Positions 52,221 to 60,676 of a DNA stretch of 64,000 bases are shown piece after piece (position 1 is the stretch's first letter; each line of letters starts with the position of its first letter). The notes below the pieces were generated by a model, which was given only the letters and a program-made list of their open reading frames with translations, searched no databases and had not been told where the DNA came from. This DNA is from BP-464 sp963825415. Its GTDB lineage: Bacteria > Actinomycetota > Thermoleophilia > Solirubrobacterales > Solirubrobacteraceae. The position numbers and the translations under genes are program-made. The DNA is taken from the NCBI GenBank assembly GCA_963825415.1, contig CAWGTD010000013.1:191305-255304 (forward strand). The letters run 5' to 3'.

Positions 52221-52934
52221 TCACGCCCACACCTTCCACGGCGCCTCGCCGGCGGCCCAGAGGTCGTTGAGCAGCACCGCGTCCTTGTACGTGTCCATGC
52301 AGTCCCAGAAGCCGGTGTGGCGGAACGCCCGTAGCTGGTCGTCGGCGGCGAGGCCTTCCAGCGGCTCGCGCTCGAGCACTGACGACTCGCCGAGGTAGTC
52401 GAACACGCCGGGCTCGAACACGAAGAAGCCGCCATTGATCCAGTGGTCGGAGCGCGGCTTCTCCTGGAAGCCGAGCACGCGGCCCTCGCCGTCCATCTCG
52501 GTGACCCCGAACTGCAGCTCCGGACGTACGACGGTCATGGTTGCCAGCGCGCCGTGGGCGCTGTGGAACTCGATCACCCGCGGCAGGTCGACGTCGGCCA
52601 CGCCGTCGGCGTACGTCGCGCAAAAGCGATGCCCGCCGAGCTCAGAGCGCATCCGGGCGATCCTGCCACCCGTGGGCGTCTCCAGCCCGGTGTCGGCGCA
52701 GCGCACCCGCACCCCATCGGGCCACGACTCGGCCGCCGCGAATTCGTCGATCAGCTCGCCCTTGTAGCCGGTGAGCAGTACGAAATTGTTGAAGCCTTGG
52801 ACCGCGTAGAGCTGGATGACGTGCCAGACGATCGGCCGACCGCCGATCTCCACCAGCGGCTTGGGGATCTCCCGTGTGTGCTCCTGCAGGCGCGTGCCGC
52901 GCCCACCGCAGAGGATGACCACAGGCTCGTCCAT
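52221..52934 (-). CDS. rfbF: Glucose-1-phosphate cytidylyltransferase
   Basis: 237 residues of the RfbF type. The nucleotide loop is VVILCGGRGTRLQEHTREIP, followed by KPLVEIGGRPIVWHVIQLYA and the RfbF hallmark TGLETPTGGRIARMRSELGG. FCATYADGVADVDL holds the metal Asp, and FWDCMDTYKDAVLLNDLW is at the end. It makes CDP-glucose from CTP and glucose 1-phosphate. The phosphohexomutase at 36267 could supply that substrate. It lies 25 bases upstream of the dehydratase-like gene. Confidence 0.93.
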   Translation of the reverse strand: MDEPVVILCGGRGTRLQEHTREIPKPLVEIGGRPIVWHVIQLYAVQGFNNFVLLTGYKGELIDEFAAAESWPDGVRVRCADTGLETPTGGRIARMRSELGGHRFCATYADGVADVDLPRVIEFHSAHGALATMTVVRPELQFGVTEMDGEGRVLGFQEKPRSDHWINGGFFVFEPGVFDYLGESSVLEREPLEGLAADDQLRAFRHTGFWDCMDTYKDAVLLNDLWAAGEAPWKVWA

Positions 52935-52946
52935 CGGCCGCCGACC

Positions 52947-53759
52947 CTAACGCTCCGCCGGGCGGGCCAGCAGCGCCGAGTTGGGCAGGCCGTTCTGGCG
53001 CGTCAGCAGCCATACAGCCAGCCGCCTCGCCAGCCTCCGCGGCGTCGCCCGAGGCCGGGGATGCCCCGGCCCGAACGGGATGCAGTACAGCGGGCTGCTC
53101 GTGACGACCTCAAAGCCCGCGGCCTCGAGCATCCGCCGGTGCCCGGCGCGATTCGGGGTCCACCAGTGGCAGAGGTCGCTGAGGCCGTCGAGCTCGGCCA
53201 CGGGCCGCCGCCGGATCGCACCCAGCTCCAAGCGCGGCAGTATCTCCTCGGCCGAAATGAAGTGCCCTCCGCACACTGAACGGATCGCCTCGAGCGCCCG
53301 CAGCGGGTCACGGAGGTGCAGCAGAAGCGAGCCACACACAACGACGTCGAACGTCCCGACGCGCTCAGGCGACAGGTCGTAGACGTTGCACTCCAGCCGC
53401 TGGGCGGACGAGCCGAGCAGCTCCGCCGCGATCCGGAACCCGGCGCCCTTCTCCGGGCCCACTACCGCTTCGAGCACGCTGCCGGCCCGGCTGCGCAGAT
53501 CCACCGGAAAGTCCCATTCCGAATGGTCGGATAGGTCGGTGGCGACGACCTCGGCGGCGCCGAGGCCCTCGAGCTCGAACGCGAGGTGCCCGTCGTAGGT
53601 CCCGACGTCGAGGCAGCGCTTGCCGCGGACGTCCGGCCACGGCAAACGACCGAGCACCGGCCGGAGGTCGAACCATCCCGGCGTGATCACTCCCGGCGCC
53701 AGCTCCATTGTGTGGTACCAGAGCGGGTTGGCCGCTACGGCGGCGCTGGCGTCCATCAC
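52947..53759 (-). CDS. SAM methyltransferase of the WYH family, copy 3
   Basis: 270 residues. It begins AANPLWYHTMELAPGVITPG, with the SAM loop CLDVGTYDGHLAFELEGLGA, VVATDLSDHSEWDF, DVVVCGSLLLHLRDPLRALE and a late CHWWTPNRAGHRRMLEAAGF. It is most like copy 2 in the final region and copy 1 at the start. Twelve bases separate it from rfbF, and it heads the CDP-glucose unit. TAGGCT six bases before the GTG suggests a leaderless start. Confidence 0.8.
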   Translation of the reverse strand: MMDASAAVAANPLWYHTMELAPGVITPGWFDLRPVLGRLPWPDVRGKRCLDVGTYDGHLAFELEGLGAAEVVATDLSDHSEWDFPVDLRSRAGSVLEAVVGPEKGAGFRIAAELLGSSAQRLECNVYDLSPERVGTFDVVVCGSLLLHLRDPLRALEAIRSVCGGHFISAEEILPRLELGAIRRRPVAELDGLSDLCHWWTPNRAGHRRMLEAAGFEVVTSSPLYCIPFGPGHPRPRATPRRLARRLAVWLLTRQNGLPNSALLARPAER

Positions 53760-53765
53760 GCTGCG

Positions 53766-53771
53766 AGCCTA
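53766..53771 (-). promoter_or_regulatory. Candidate -10 element of methyltransferase copy 3 and the rfbF unit
   Basis: TAGGCT on the minus strand ends six bases before the GTG at 53759. The divergent acyltransferase gene has AAGAAT six bases before its own GTG. Confidence 0.42.
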
Positions 53772-53801
53772 CCGTCGCCAGTTCGATGCAAGAATGCGCG
53801 C

Positions 53802-54431
53802 GTGCCCGGCCGACTTCACAGAGCACGGGTCTACGGAGAGAAGTGGACTCACTTCAACCAGAACAGCCTGCCGTGGCGCCGCCTGATGATCCATCGCGAG
53901 ATGATGGCTCGCGAGGCCTTCGTCCGCTGGCCGGTCGAGGGCAATCTCCTCAAGGCGTTTAGGAAGGGCTGGATCGAACTAGGGCCGCACGTCCACTTCG
54001 AGCCGCACGTCTGGATCGATGTTCTCGGCGGTCGGCTGCGGATTGGCGAGTACACCAAGCTCACGCTCGGGGTCATGATCGTTGCCAACAACCGCGTCGA
54101 GATCGGCAAGCACTGTGGGATAGGTGCCGGCAGCTTCATCTCCGACGCCGACCACCGCTTCGACGATCCGGTGCGCCCGTGGCTTTGGCAGGGACTCCAG
54201 ACCAAAGGGCCGACCATCATCGGCGACTACGTGTGGTGCGGGGTAAACGTGGTGATCCCGGGCGGAGGAATCACGATCGGAGAGCGCTGCGTGATCGCCG
54301 CCAACAGCGTGGTCACGCGCGACCTCCCAGCGCACACCATCTGCGCCGGCGCGCCGGCGAGGCCGATCAAGGAAATCGACTACAGGGAAGACCCGCTTCC
54401 GGAGCTCGACCTCGGGGGACGGTGGCGGTGA
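53802..54431 (+). CDS. Hexapeptide-repeat O-acetyltransferase (WbbJ/NodL-like)
   Basis: 209 residues from GTG 53802. The beta-helix repeats are VHFEPHVWIDVLGGRLRIGE, VEIGKHCGIGAGSFISDADH and VVIPGGGITIGERCVIAANS. The catalytic His lies in DADHRF, and it ends ICAGAPARPIKEIDY, typical of maltose- or surface-sugar acetyltransferases. It would acetylate a sugar of the glycan. The TGA overlaps the next GTG. Confidence 0.86.
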   Translation: MPGRLHRARVYGEKWTHFNQNSLPWRRLMIHREMMAREAFVRWPVEGNLLKAFRKGWIELGPHVHFEPHVWIDVLGGRLRIGEYTKLTLGVMIVANNRVEIGKHCGIGAGSFISDADHRFDDPVRPWLWQGLQTKGPTIIGDYVWCGVNVVIPGGGITIGERCVIAANSVVTRDLPAHTICAGAPARPIKEIDYREDPLPELDLGGRWR

Positions 54432-55216
54432 AGTTCGATCGACTGCGCCGCGCGCGCACACACACGGCCTCCTCGAGCGAACCCTTGCCTCCCATCAAGC
54501 CGCCGCCGCTCGATGCCGGGCTGCTCGAACGAGCGGATCCGGCGGATCGCGCGATCATCGAGCAGTGCCTTCCCGTGAGCATGACAAGTGTTCAACGGCT
54601 TCAAGCTCTGATCGACGCGGTCCGCTACGTCGTCGCGCGAGACATCCCGGGCTCATTCGCCGAGTGCGGCGTCTGGCGGGGCGGATCGGTGCTAGCGATG
54701 ATCCTCACGCTCCAGGATCTAGGCACGGTCGATCGCCACGTCTGGCTATACGACACGTTCGAGGGCATGACCGAGCCCACGGAACAGGATGTCTCTCCTT
54801 ACAACGCGCCGGCGCTGGAAACCTGGCAGCGGGCGCGCGATACCGGAGAACAGGCCTGGGGTGGGCTATTTGAACCCGAACAGGTTGGCGAGGCGGCCGT
54901 CCGCGACAGACTGCTTGCCACCGGCTACCCGAGCGAACTGATCCACCTCATCAAGGGCGGCGTGGAGGACACCATCCCGTCCCAGACGCCGGACGGACTG
55001 GCGCTGCTGCGACTCGATACCGATTGGTACGAGTCCACGAAACACGAACTGGTGCACCTCTACCCGCTGCTCGCCCCGGGCGCCGTGCTGATCATCGACG
55101 ACTTCGGCCACTGGGACGGCGCGCGGCGCGCGGTGGAGGAGTACTTCGACTCACATCCCCCAACGCCGCTGCTGCAGCGCACCGACTACAGCGGCCGCAT
55201 GGCCATCAAGGCCTGA
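54428..55216 (+). CDS. TylF/MycF-type macrocin O-methyltransferase family protein
   Basis: 262 residues. The TylF family run is clear: DIPGSFAECGVWRGGSVLAM, VWLYDTFEGMTEPTE, LIKGGVEDTIP, LALLRLDTDWYESTKHELVH and VLIIDDFGHWDGARRAVEEY. These enzymes methylate sugar hydroxyls in macrolide and polysaccharide pathways with Mg and SAM. It converges with the GT8 gene and overlaps it tail to tail by 31 bases. Confidence 0.9.
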   Translation: MKFDRLRRARTHTASSSEPLPPIKPPPLDAGLLERADPADRAIIEQCLPVSMTSVQRLQALIDAVRYVVARDIPGSFAECGVWRGGSVLAMILTLQDLGTVDRHVWLYDTFEGMTEPTEQDVSPYNAPALETWQRARDTGEQAWGGLFEPEQVGEAAVRDRLLATGYPSELIHLIKGGVEDTIPSQTPDGLALLRLDTDWYESTKHELVHLYPLLAPGAVLIIDDFGHWDGARRAVEEYFDSHPPTPLLQRTDYSGRMAIKA

Positions 55217-56073
55217 CGCAGCCGCGCCACGACACGCCTGCGTGGCAGCCCCTCGATCCGGGTCCTCGGCCACGGCGTGGCCTCGCGATGGCGCAGGTAG
55301 AGCTCGCGATGTGGATGCTCGAAGTCGTGATGCCACGGCTTGTTCGCGCCAGGCCCCTCGTAATGACGGATCCCCGGGCTCCGTAACACCTGTTCGACGA
55401 GCTCCTCTGAGAAGGTCTCCGCGCCCTCCGGGTAGGCGAATAGCGCGTTCATCGCGTTCCAGCGCGGGCTCAGCGAAACGCGGCGCTCGCCGAGGGCAAG
55501 GTTGAGCGCGTCCTGGTCGGGCCAGAGCAGCCGCGCGGCTTCGCCGCGGCCCACGTCGACCAGCGCGCGGGTGCGGCCGTCGGCGCGCATCGCCTCGATG
55601 TTCAACAGCAGGACCCCGCTGTTGAAGTAGCGGGCGAGGCCAAGGTCGGCCGCCCGGTCTCCAAGCCAGGGCAGCGGAATGTTGTCGACTGCCGCCAGAT
55701 AGGCATTGCCGAGGTCCGTGGCGAACAGCTCCGTGAGCGGCGCTGCGACGATGGTGTCGACGTCGAGATAGAGCGCGCGGTCGGAGTCGACCAGCTCCGG
55801 AAGGAAGATCCGGTACCACATGGCGGCGGTGAAGTAGTCGCGCACCGGTAGGCCCGCGACGCGTTCGGGGGCGATCTCGTGGAAGACGATCGAACCACCC
55901 GCGGCGGCAACCATCTCGTCCAGGCGGTGGGCGGGCCTACGCCCCAGGTCCCGGCCGTGGAGGAAATGGATGACGACGTCCTCCCCGTCTCGGTTGGTCA
56001 GGACCGAGTGCAGCATCGCTGCGCTGTGCGGGACGTAATCACCCGCGACGGCACACGACACGTGCAACGTCAT
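55186..56073 (-). CDS. GT8-type glycosyltransferase
   Basis: 295 residues. The GT8 core has LHVSCAVAGDYVPHSAAMLH, the metal DxD motif in RALYLDVDTIVAAPLTELF, RYFNSGVLLLNIEAMRADGR and WPDQDALNLALGERRVSLSP, with a final IRHYEGPGANKPWHH. Family members transfer glucose or galactose with retention. The ATG overlaps the TGA of the upstream gene. Confidence 0.9.
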   Translation of the reverse strand: MTLHVSCAVAGDYVPHSAAMLHSVLTNRDGEDVVIHFLHGRDLGRRPAHRLDEMVAAAGGSIVFHEIAPERVAGLPVRDYFTAAMWYRIFLPELVDSDRALYLDVDTIVAAPLTELFATDLGNAYLAAVDNIPLPWLGDRAADLGLARYFNSGVLLLNIEAMRADGRTRALVDVGRGEAARLLWPDQDALNLALGERRVSLSPRWNAMNALFAYPEGAETFSEELVEQVLRSPGIRHYEGPGANKPWHHDFEHPHRELYLRHREATPWPRTRIEGLPRRRVVARLRQALMAMRPL

Positions 56074-57086
56074 CGCCGCTCGAACACGCAGAAGCAGTCG
56101 TGCAGGTGCACCAGCTCCGCGACGGCCGGGTCGTCAATGACCGGTTCGGTGTGCACCAGGTCGAAGCCGGCCGCCGCGAGCACCGGTGCAAAGTCCTGGC
56201 GTGAGCCGTCGGGTTCGAGGCTGACCAGGCGGTTGGCGTCGTTGGGGACGACGACGAGCACCTTTACCTCGAGGCGCGCCAGGAGCTGTGCCCACCACTG
56301 GATCGCCGCCAGCGGCATCTCCGGAAACGAGTGGACGTTGAGCGCGAGGTCGAACGCGCCCGGGCGCAGCTGCGCGCCGATCTCGTGCAGCGGCACTACC
56401 CGCGCCGGCGGCGACGCATTGCGAAATCGCAGGTAGTACTCGGCAAGGAACGTCGACTCCGGCACCGCGTCGACACAGCAGAAGTCGACAAGGTTCGGAA
56501 AGCCCTGCGCCATTCGGTGGGCAAGGCGCCCATAGCCAGCGCCGACGTCGAGCACGGAGAACCGCTCGCGGCTCGACAGCCCGAACCGGCGGTCCAGGAA
56601 ACCGAGTTCGTTGACCGACTCGAGCAGGTCGCGGCTGACCGGCCGGTGACCAGGAAACGAGAAGGTCCAGCAGCCGAAGGCACCGTCCTCCTCGAGCCGG
56701 CCCAACAGGCCGGCGCGGTCGGCCTGCGCGACGTGCCGAAGCAGCACGAAGTACTTGAGCGCGGTGATGCGAGGCAGTTCGCGGTAGTGCCAGGTGATGA
56801 GCGTCTCGCCCCGGAAGTAGCGCAGGTCCAGGAACGACTCGACGTGCTCGCGCGCCCAGCGCGATCCCGCTGTGACCGGGAGGTTCAACCGCTCGTACGC
56901 GTCGCGCAGCTCCACGAGCCGCGGGTTGTCGCCATGCAGCTGGATGTCCGCGTCGGCGGGAAGGGGCGCGGTCTCGTCGTGAAGCGTCGTCAGGTAACGG
57001 CGGTCCTCGTCAGTGAGCGTCACGAGCTCGGGAAACGGGAACGGATCGGCGTCCGCTCCGAGCAGGCGGCGCAGCAGCCGTTTCAC
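56070..57086 (-). CDS. Putative sugar O-methyltransferase
   Basis: 338 residues. A 160-residue N-terminal part (ARLNLPVTAGSRW-like region, FLDLRYFRGETLITWHYREL) precedes a SAM domain with FSVLDVGAGYGRLAHRMAQG, DFCCVDAVPESTFLAEYYLR, FDLALNVHSFPEMPLAAIQW and VLVVVPNDANRL. The pattern fits the putative sugar O-methyltransferase family. It is coupled to the FkbM gene upstream and the GT8 gene downstream. Confidence 0.8.
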   Translation of the reverse strand: MKRLLRRLLGADADPFPFPELVTLTDEDRRYLTTLHDETAPLPADADIQLHGDNPRLVELRDAYERLNLPVTAGSRWAREHVESFLDLRYFRGETLITWHYRELPRITALKYFVLLRHVAQADRAGLLGRLEEDGAFGCWTFSFPGHRPVSRDLLESVNELGFLDRRFGLSSRERFSVLDVGAGYGRLAHRMAQGFPNLVDFCCVDAVPESTFLAEYYLRFRNASPPARVVPLHEIGAQLRPGAFDLALNVHSFPEMPLAAIQWWAQLLARLEVKVLVVVPNDANRLVSLEPDGSRQDFAPVLAAAGFDLVHTEPVIDDPAVAELVHLHDCFCVFERR

Positions 57087-57871
57087 GCGATACCCGCCGC
57101 GTCGTGCTTGGTCACACCAGGCAGCGCCGGCTCATACCGGCGCCAAGCGTTGTCGAGCACGTCGCCGGTGCCGGGCAGCATGCAGAACGTGTCGAAGAGC
57201 TCCTCGGCCGTCTCGTAGCCGTGCGCCTCGACCCGAGCACGCGCCGCGGCGCGGTCGCCAGGACTCAGGTGGAAGTGCTCGTAGACCATCAGGCGCGGCC
57301 GATGGCGATCGAGGTCGATGCTCCGCAGGATCTCCGCGTCGTAGCCCTCCGCGTCGATCAGCAGCAGGTCGATGCTCGCGAGCCCGTGACGCTCGAGCAG
57401 CGTGTCGAACGTCAGGGCCTCGACCTCGATCGTCGTGATGCGCTGCTCGATGTCGGGCATCTCATCGGCGTGGCTGACCACGACGTCGCGGAGGAACGAC
57501 CCAATGCCGTCGTACCAGTCCGGCAGCTCGGCGAGCTCCTCGCCGCTGACCTCCTCAAGATGGAAGAACGGCAGCAGCCCGTTGCGGTCGGCGACGGCGG
57601 CGTTGACTGGCGTCACTCCCTCGACCCCGTCGTAGTTGGCCGTGAGGCGCTCGAAGACGTACGGCACTGGCTCGACCATCAGGCCGGTCCACGACTGCGT
57701 GGCGACGTAGTCGCGCAGGTGGTCATGCTTGCGGCCGTCGTTGGCGCCGATCTCGACGAAGGTGGCCGCGTTGTGGCTCTCTGCGAAGGCGGCGAGGAGC
57801 CTGGCCCCGAGCATCCGCCGCCAACGGCGACGGTGACGCCAGCCCGAGATCGCCTCCAAGATTGGCCTCAC
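57083..57871 (-). CDS. FkbM-family methyltransferase
   Basis: 262 residues from GTG 57871. The SAM region is ATFVEIGANDGRKHDHLRDY and GLMVEPVPYVFERLTANYDG, then VTPVNAAVADRNGLLPFFHL. LLERHGLASIDLLLIDAEGY and DAEILRSIDLDRHRP complete the FkbM pattern. Members O-methylate sugars or polyketides. It is coupled by GTGA to the preceding methyltransferase. Confidence 0.9.
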   Translation of the reverse strand: MRPILEAISGWRHRRRWRRMLGARLLAAFAESHNAATFVEIGANDGRKHDHLRDYVATQSWTGLMVEPVPYVFERLTANYDGVEGVTPVNAAVADRNGLLPFFHLEEVSGEELAELPDWYDGIGSFLRDVVVSHADEMPDIEQRITTIEVEALTFDTLLERHGLASIDLLLIDAEGYDAEILRSIDLDRHRPRLMVYEHFHLSPGDRAAARARVEAHGYETAEELFDTFCMLPGTGDVLDNAWRRYEPALPGVTKHDAAGIA

Positions 57872-58578
57872 GACTTCTCCGCCACCACAGCGAACACCAT
57901 GGCGTTCAGGTCGCGAACCGCGCGCGGCTCGACCCGCTCGGCGACCCGAATCGCGGTCTGCAGGACGAGCGCGAACGGCGAGCGCAGCGCACGCGGCAGT
58001 CGCCAGTACCACGCGTCCTGAATTAGCTGCAAGCCGGTAGCGGTCAGTCCCATGATCCCCTCGAAGCGCACCACGTCCAGGCCGGCCTCGCCGACCACCC
58101 GTCGCAGGCCCGCGCATGTCCAGCGCCAGTAGTCATCGGGGTCAGGGTGGTAGACCATCATGCCGTGGGTCGAGAGCAACAACCGGCCCCCAGGACGCAG
58201 CATGCGGGCGCATTCGCGCAGGTAGAGCTCCGGGTCGGTGACGTGCTCGAGCACCTGCGTCGACAGCACGGCGTCGACCGTGCCGTCCGCCACGGGCACC
58301 GTGCCGTCCGGCGCGAGTTCCAGCGTCGCGTGCTGGTTGCCGCGAAGATCCGCGGCGATGTACTCGATGTCGGATGCGAAGAAGCGGCGGTAGGGCGTGT
58401 CGGCACAGCCATAGTCGAGCACGCGCGCTCCGGGTGCAACGCGCAGCTCCGCCGCCAACGCCTCCAGGCGCCGCGGCAGCTCCCCGACTATGTACGACAG
58501 CCGGTGCCACGGGGCGGCGCGACGGAGGTCGTGCGGGCGCTCCGCGTGGAAGCGAGTGATGTCGGGGGCTGACGTCAA
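57868..58578 (-). CDS. Class I SAM-dependent methyltransferase
   Basis: 236 residues, probably from TTG 58578, eight bases after TACGAT. The SAM loop is ARVLDYGCADTPYRRFFASD, with YIAADLRGNQHATLELAPDG, VDAVLSTQVLEHVTDPELYL and CARMLRPGGRLLLSTHGMMV. The PDPDDYWRWTCAGLRRVVGE stretch is common in glycan-locus methyltransferases. It begins a four-gene unit down to the GT8 gene. Confidence 0.82.
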   Translation of the reverse strand: MTSAPDITRFHAERPHDLRRAAPWHRLSYIVGELPRRLEALAAELRVAPGARVLDYGCADTPYRRFFASDIEYIAADLRGNQHATLELAPDGTVPVADGTVDAVLSTQVLEHVTDPELYLRECARMLRPGGRLLLSTHGMMVYHPDPDDYWRWTCAGLRRVVGEAGLDVVRFEGIMGLTATGLQLIQDAWYWRLPRALRSPFALVLQTAIRVAERVEPRAVRDLNAMVFAVVAEKS

Positions 58579-58586
58579 GGAGGCGG

Positions 58587-58592
58587 ATCGTA
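58587..58592 (-). promoter_or_regulatory. Candidate -10 element of the methyltransferase/GT8 unit
   Basis: TACGAT on the minus strand ends eight bases before the probable TTG start at 58578. Confidence 0.38.
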
Positions 58593-58621
58593 GGATGCGC
58601 GCCGCCTAGACATCGCTTGAC

Positions 58622-59431
58622 TCAGTCCAGCTCGTAGCCGTACGCGGAAGCTACGGAGTGGACCGTGGGGTCGTGCAGGAGCGCGCGGAGGTCGTCGGGG
58701 AGGTCGTGCCAAGTGCGCAGTTCGCGCTTGCCGTCGCCGTAGTCGTGGATGCGCTTGGCGAAGACCGAGCGGTCGAACGTGTCGGGCGAGACGCCGAGCA
58801 GGGCAGCCACGCGCTCGGTGAAGGCGCCATGGTCGGAGACCACGTCCTCGTAGCGGACCGATACGTGCCAGGACTCGTCCCTCTGGTCGAGGAAGCTCTG
58901 GTTGACGGTCACCCAGGCGCGGACGGCCATCTCAGTGAACTCGCGGCGCCACCACTGACGCTGGCGCTCCCACCAATCCAGCGAGACGAGTACGTCGCGC
59001 GGGTCGCGGGTGATGTGGATCGCGCGCAGCTCGCCGAACAGGCCCCGGAACGCGGCAGCCTCCTCAAGGCCGAAGCGGACCTCCTTGAAACCCCAGCGCG
59101 GGCGACCGAGCACGGCGGCTGGCTCGTGGAAGAGCGCGAGTAGGTAGGCGCGCGCGGCGTCGCGCACAGCATCCGGGCCCGGTAGCACGTTGGCCATCCA
59201 GCTCTGGTGGGCGCCCTTCTCGAACGCGTCGCGCGCCGGCACGGAGACCCCATGGTCCCAGGCCTCGAGGACCTGCGTCATGGCAAGCAGGTCCTTGAGG
59301 TGCCCGCCGTGCTCTCCCCAGATCATGATGTCCGGGTTGGAGGTCAGCAGCCGCTGGACCAGAGTCGAGCCACAGCGCTGACCTGACGCCAGCACCAGTA
59401 CAGGCCGCTCCGCCGAGCGAGTGTCATTCAT
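58622..59431 (-). CDS. Sulfotransferase (Stf0-like P-loop)
   Basis: 269 residues. The phosphosulfate loop is VLVLASGQRCGSTLVQRLLT, with the second site LRAIHITRDPRDVLVSLDWW and VSVRYEDVVSDHGAFTERVA. The QRCGSTL loop resembles Stf0, the mycobacterial trehalose sulfotransferase, more than the SGTTW loop of the other two in the window. It would sulfate a sugar or lipid from PAPS. It stands alone on its message, with a 40-base gap on each side. Confidence 0.85.
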   Translation of the reverse strand: MNDTRSAERPVLVLASGQRCGSTLVQRLLTSNPDIMIWGEHGGHLKDLLAMTQVLEAWDHGVSVPARDAFEKGAHQSWMANVLPGPDAVRDAARAYLLALFHEPAAVLGRPRWGFKEVRFGLEEAAAFRGLFGELRAIHITRDPRDVLVSLDWWERQRQWWRREFTEMAVRAWVTVNQSFLDQRDESWHVSVRYEDVVSDHGAFTERVAALLGVSPDTFDRSVFAKRIHDYGDGKRELRTWHDLPDDLRALLHDPTVHSVASAYGYELD

Positions 59432-59471
59432 TCGTCTCGGCGCTCCTGCTCAGAACAGCGGAATCTAGGCT

Positions 59472-60674
59472 TCATCGCCCGGGTGCGCAATCGCCTCGCG
59501 ATGCCACCTCGCGCTCGAGCGCCTCGACCACGCCGCGGTTGAACACGGCATCGGTGTGCTCCTGCGCGGTATGCCGGCCGCCCTCGACAAGCTTCCGGCG
59601 CAGGATCTCGTCGTTGGCCAAGCGCTCGACGGCGGCGGCCAACGCGCCGGGGTCGCCGGGCTCGAACAGCAGGCAGTTCTCTCCGTCGCGCAGGTACTCA
59701 GCCGAGCCGCCGCGCCCGGTGGCGATCACCGGCCGTCCGCGTGCCATTGCCTCCAGCGGCACGAGACCCCACGGCTCCTCCCAGACGACAGGGAAGACGA
59801 CGACGTCGGCATGCCCGTAAGCGTGGAGCAGCCCGGCGCGGTCGCGCTGGCCAGCGAACGTCACGCGCTCGGCTACCCCCTGTTCGCCGGCCAGCGCGCG
59901 CAGCGTGGCGAGCTCGCGGTCGTCACCGTCACCGATGATGTCGAGCTGCGCGTCGGCCGGCAACGCGGCAAGCGCGCGGATCGCGGTCTCGATGCCCTTG
60001 CGCGCATCGATGCGGCCGACGTTGAGCAGCCGCCAGGCCCACGGCCGCTGCGAGGTGGGTGATTCGAGATAGCGGTGGTCGAAGCCCGAGTGCGCCACGC
60101 CGGTGCGAGCGAGTCGCAGCCCGCCGCGCTCAGCGGCGCGGCGGCGGGTCTGCTCGGAGACGAACAGCCAAAGCGCCGCACCCGAGAAGTCCACCGTGGT
60201 CGGGAGACCGGCGAGGGTGCAGAGCCAGGGCGCGCGCTGAACCGTGCGCAGCCACTGGTCCTCGCGGGGCCCATAGAGCATCCAATCGTCGTGCACGAAG
60301 CCGATGGCCGGCAGCCCGGCGCGGCGCGCGCGCTCGATCAGTGAAAGCGACATCCCGCCCATTGCCCACCAGGCCACGACCTCGGGACGCAGCTCGGCGA
60401 CGTGGCGGTCGAACACCCGCGCGTTGTGCCGCTCAAGCGCGACGCGTTCGCGCAGCCCGAGCCGAGGCCACCCATGATCGCGCCAGTACCAGCGCAACTC
60501 GCGGTGCACGTCCGTGTCCCCGCCGCCCTCGACGCCGGACTGCCGATGGCCGGTGGTCAGCACCCGCACCACGTGGCCCGCGTCTCGCAGCGCCTGCGTC
60601 GCCGACTGCCAGACCAACTCGTAGCCCCCCAGATGGTGTGGCGGGTACATGTTGCCGACCGAGAGGACGCGCAC
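59472..60674 (-). CDS. GT4-type glycosyltransferase
   Basis: 400 residues from GTG 60674. VRVLSVGNMYPPHHLGGYEL is the typical opening, then AIGFVHDDWMLYGPREDQWL, LLNVGRIDARKGIETAIRAL and IIGDGDDRELATLRALAGEQ. The donor site is VVWEEPWGLVPLEAMARGRP. It starts two bases after the stop of the preceding GT2 gene and probably extends the same glycan. Confidence 0.9.
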   Translation of the reverse strand: MRVLSVGNMYPPHHLGGYELVWQSATQALRDAGHVVRVLTTGHRQSGVEGGGDTDVHRELRWYWRDHGWPRLGLRERVALERHNARVFDRHVAELRPEVVAWWAMGGMSLSLIERARRAGLPAIGFVHDDWMLYGPREDQWLRTVQRAPWLCTLAGLPTTVDFSGAALWLFVSEQTRRRAAERGGLRLARTGVAHSGFDHRYLESPTSQRPWAWRLLNVGRIDARKGIETAIRALAALPADAQLDIIGDGDDRELATLRALAGEQGVAERVTFAGQRDRAGLLHAYGHADVVVFPVVWEEPWGLVPLEAMARGRPVIATGRGGSAEYLRDGENCLLFEPGDPGALAAAVERLANDEILRRKLVEGGRHTAQEHTDAVFNRGVVEALEREVASRGDCAPGR

Positions 60675-60676
60675 GG

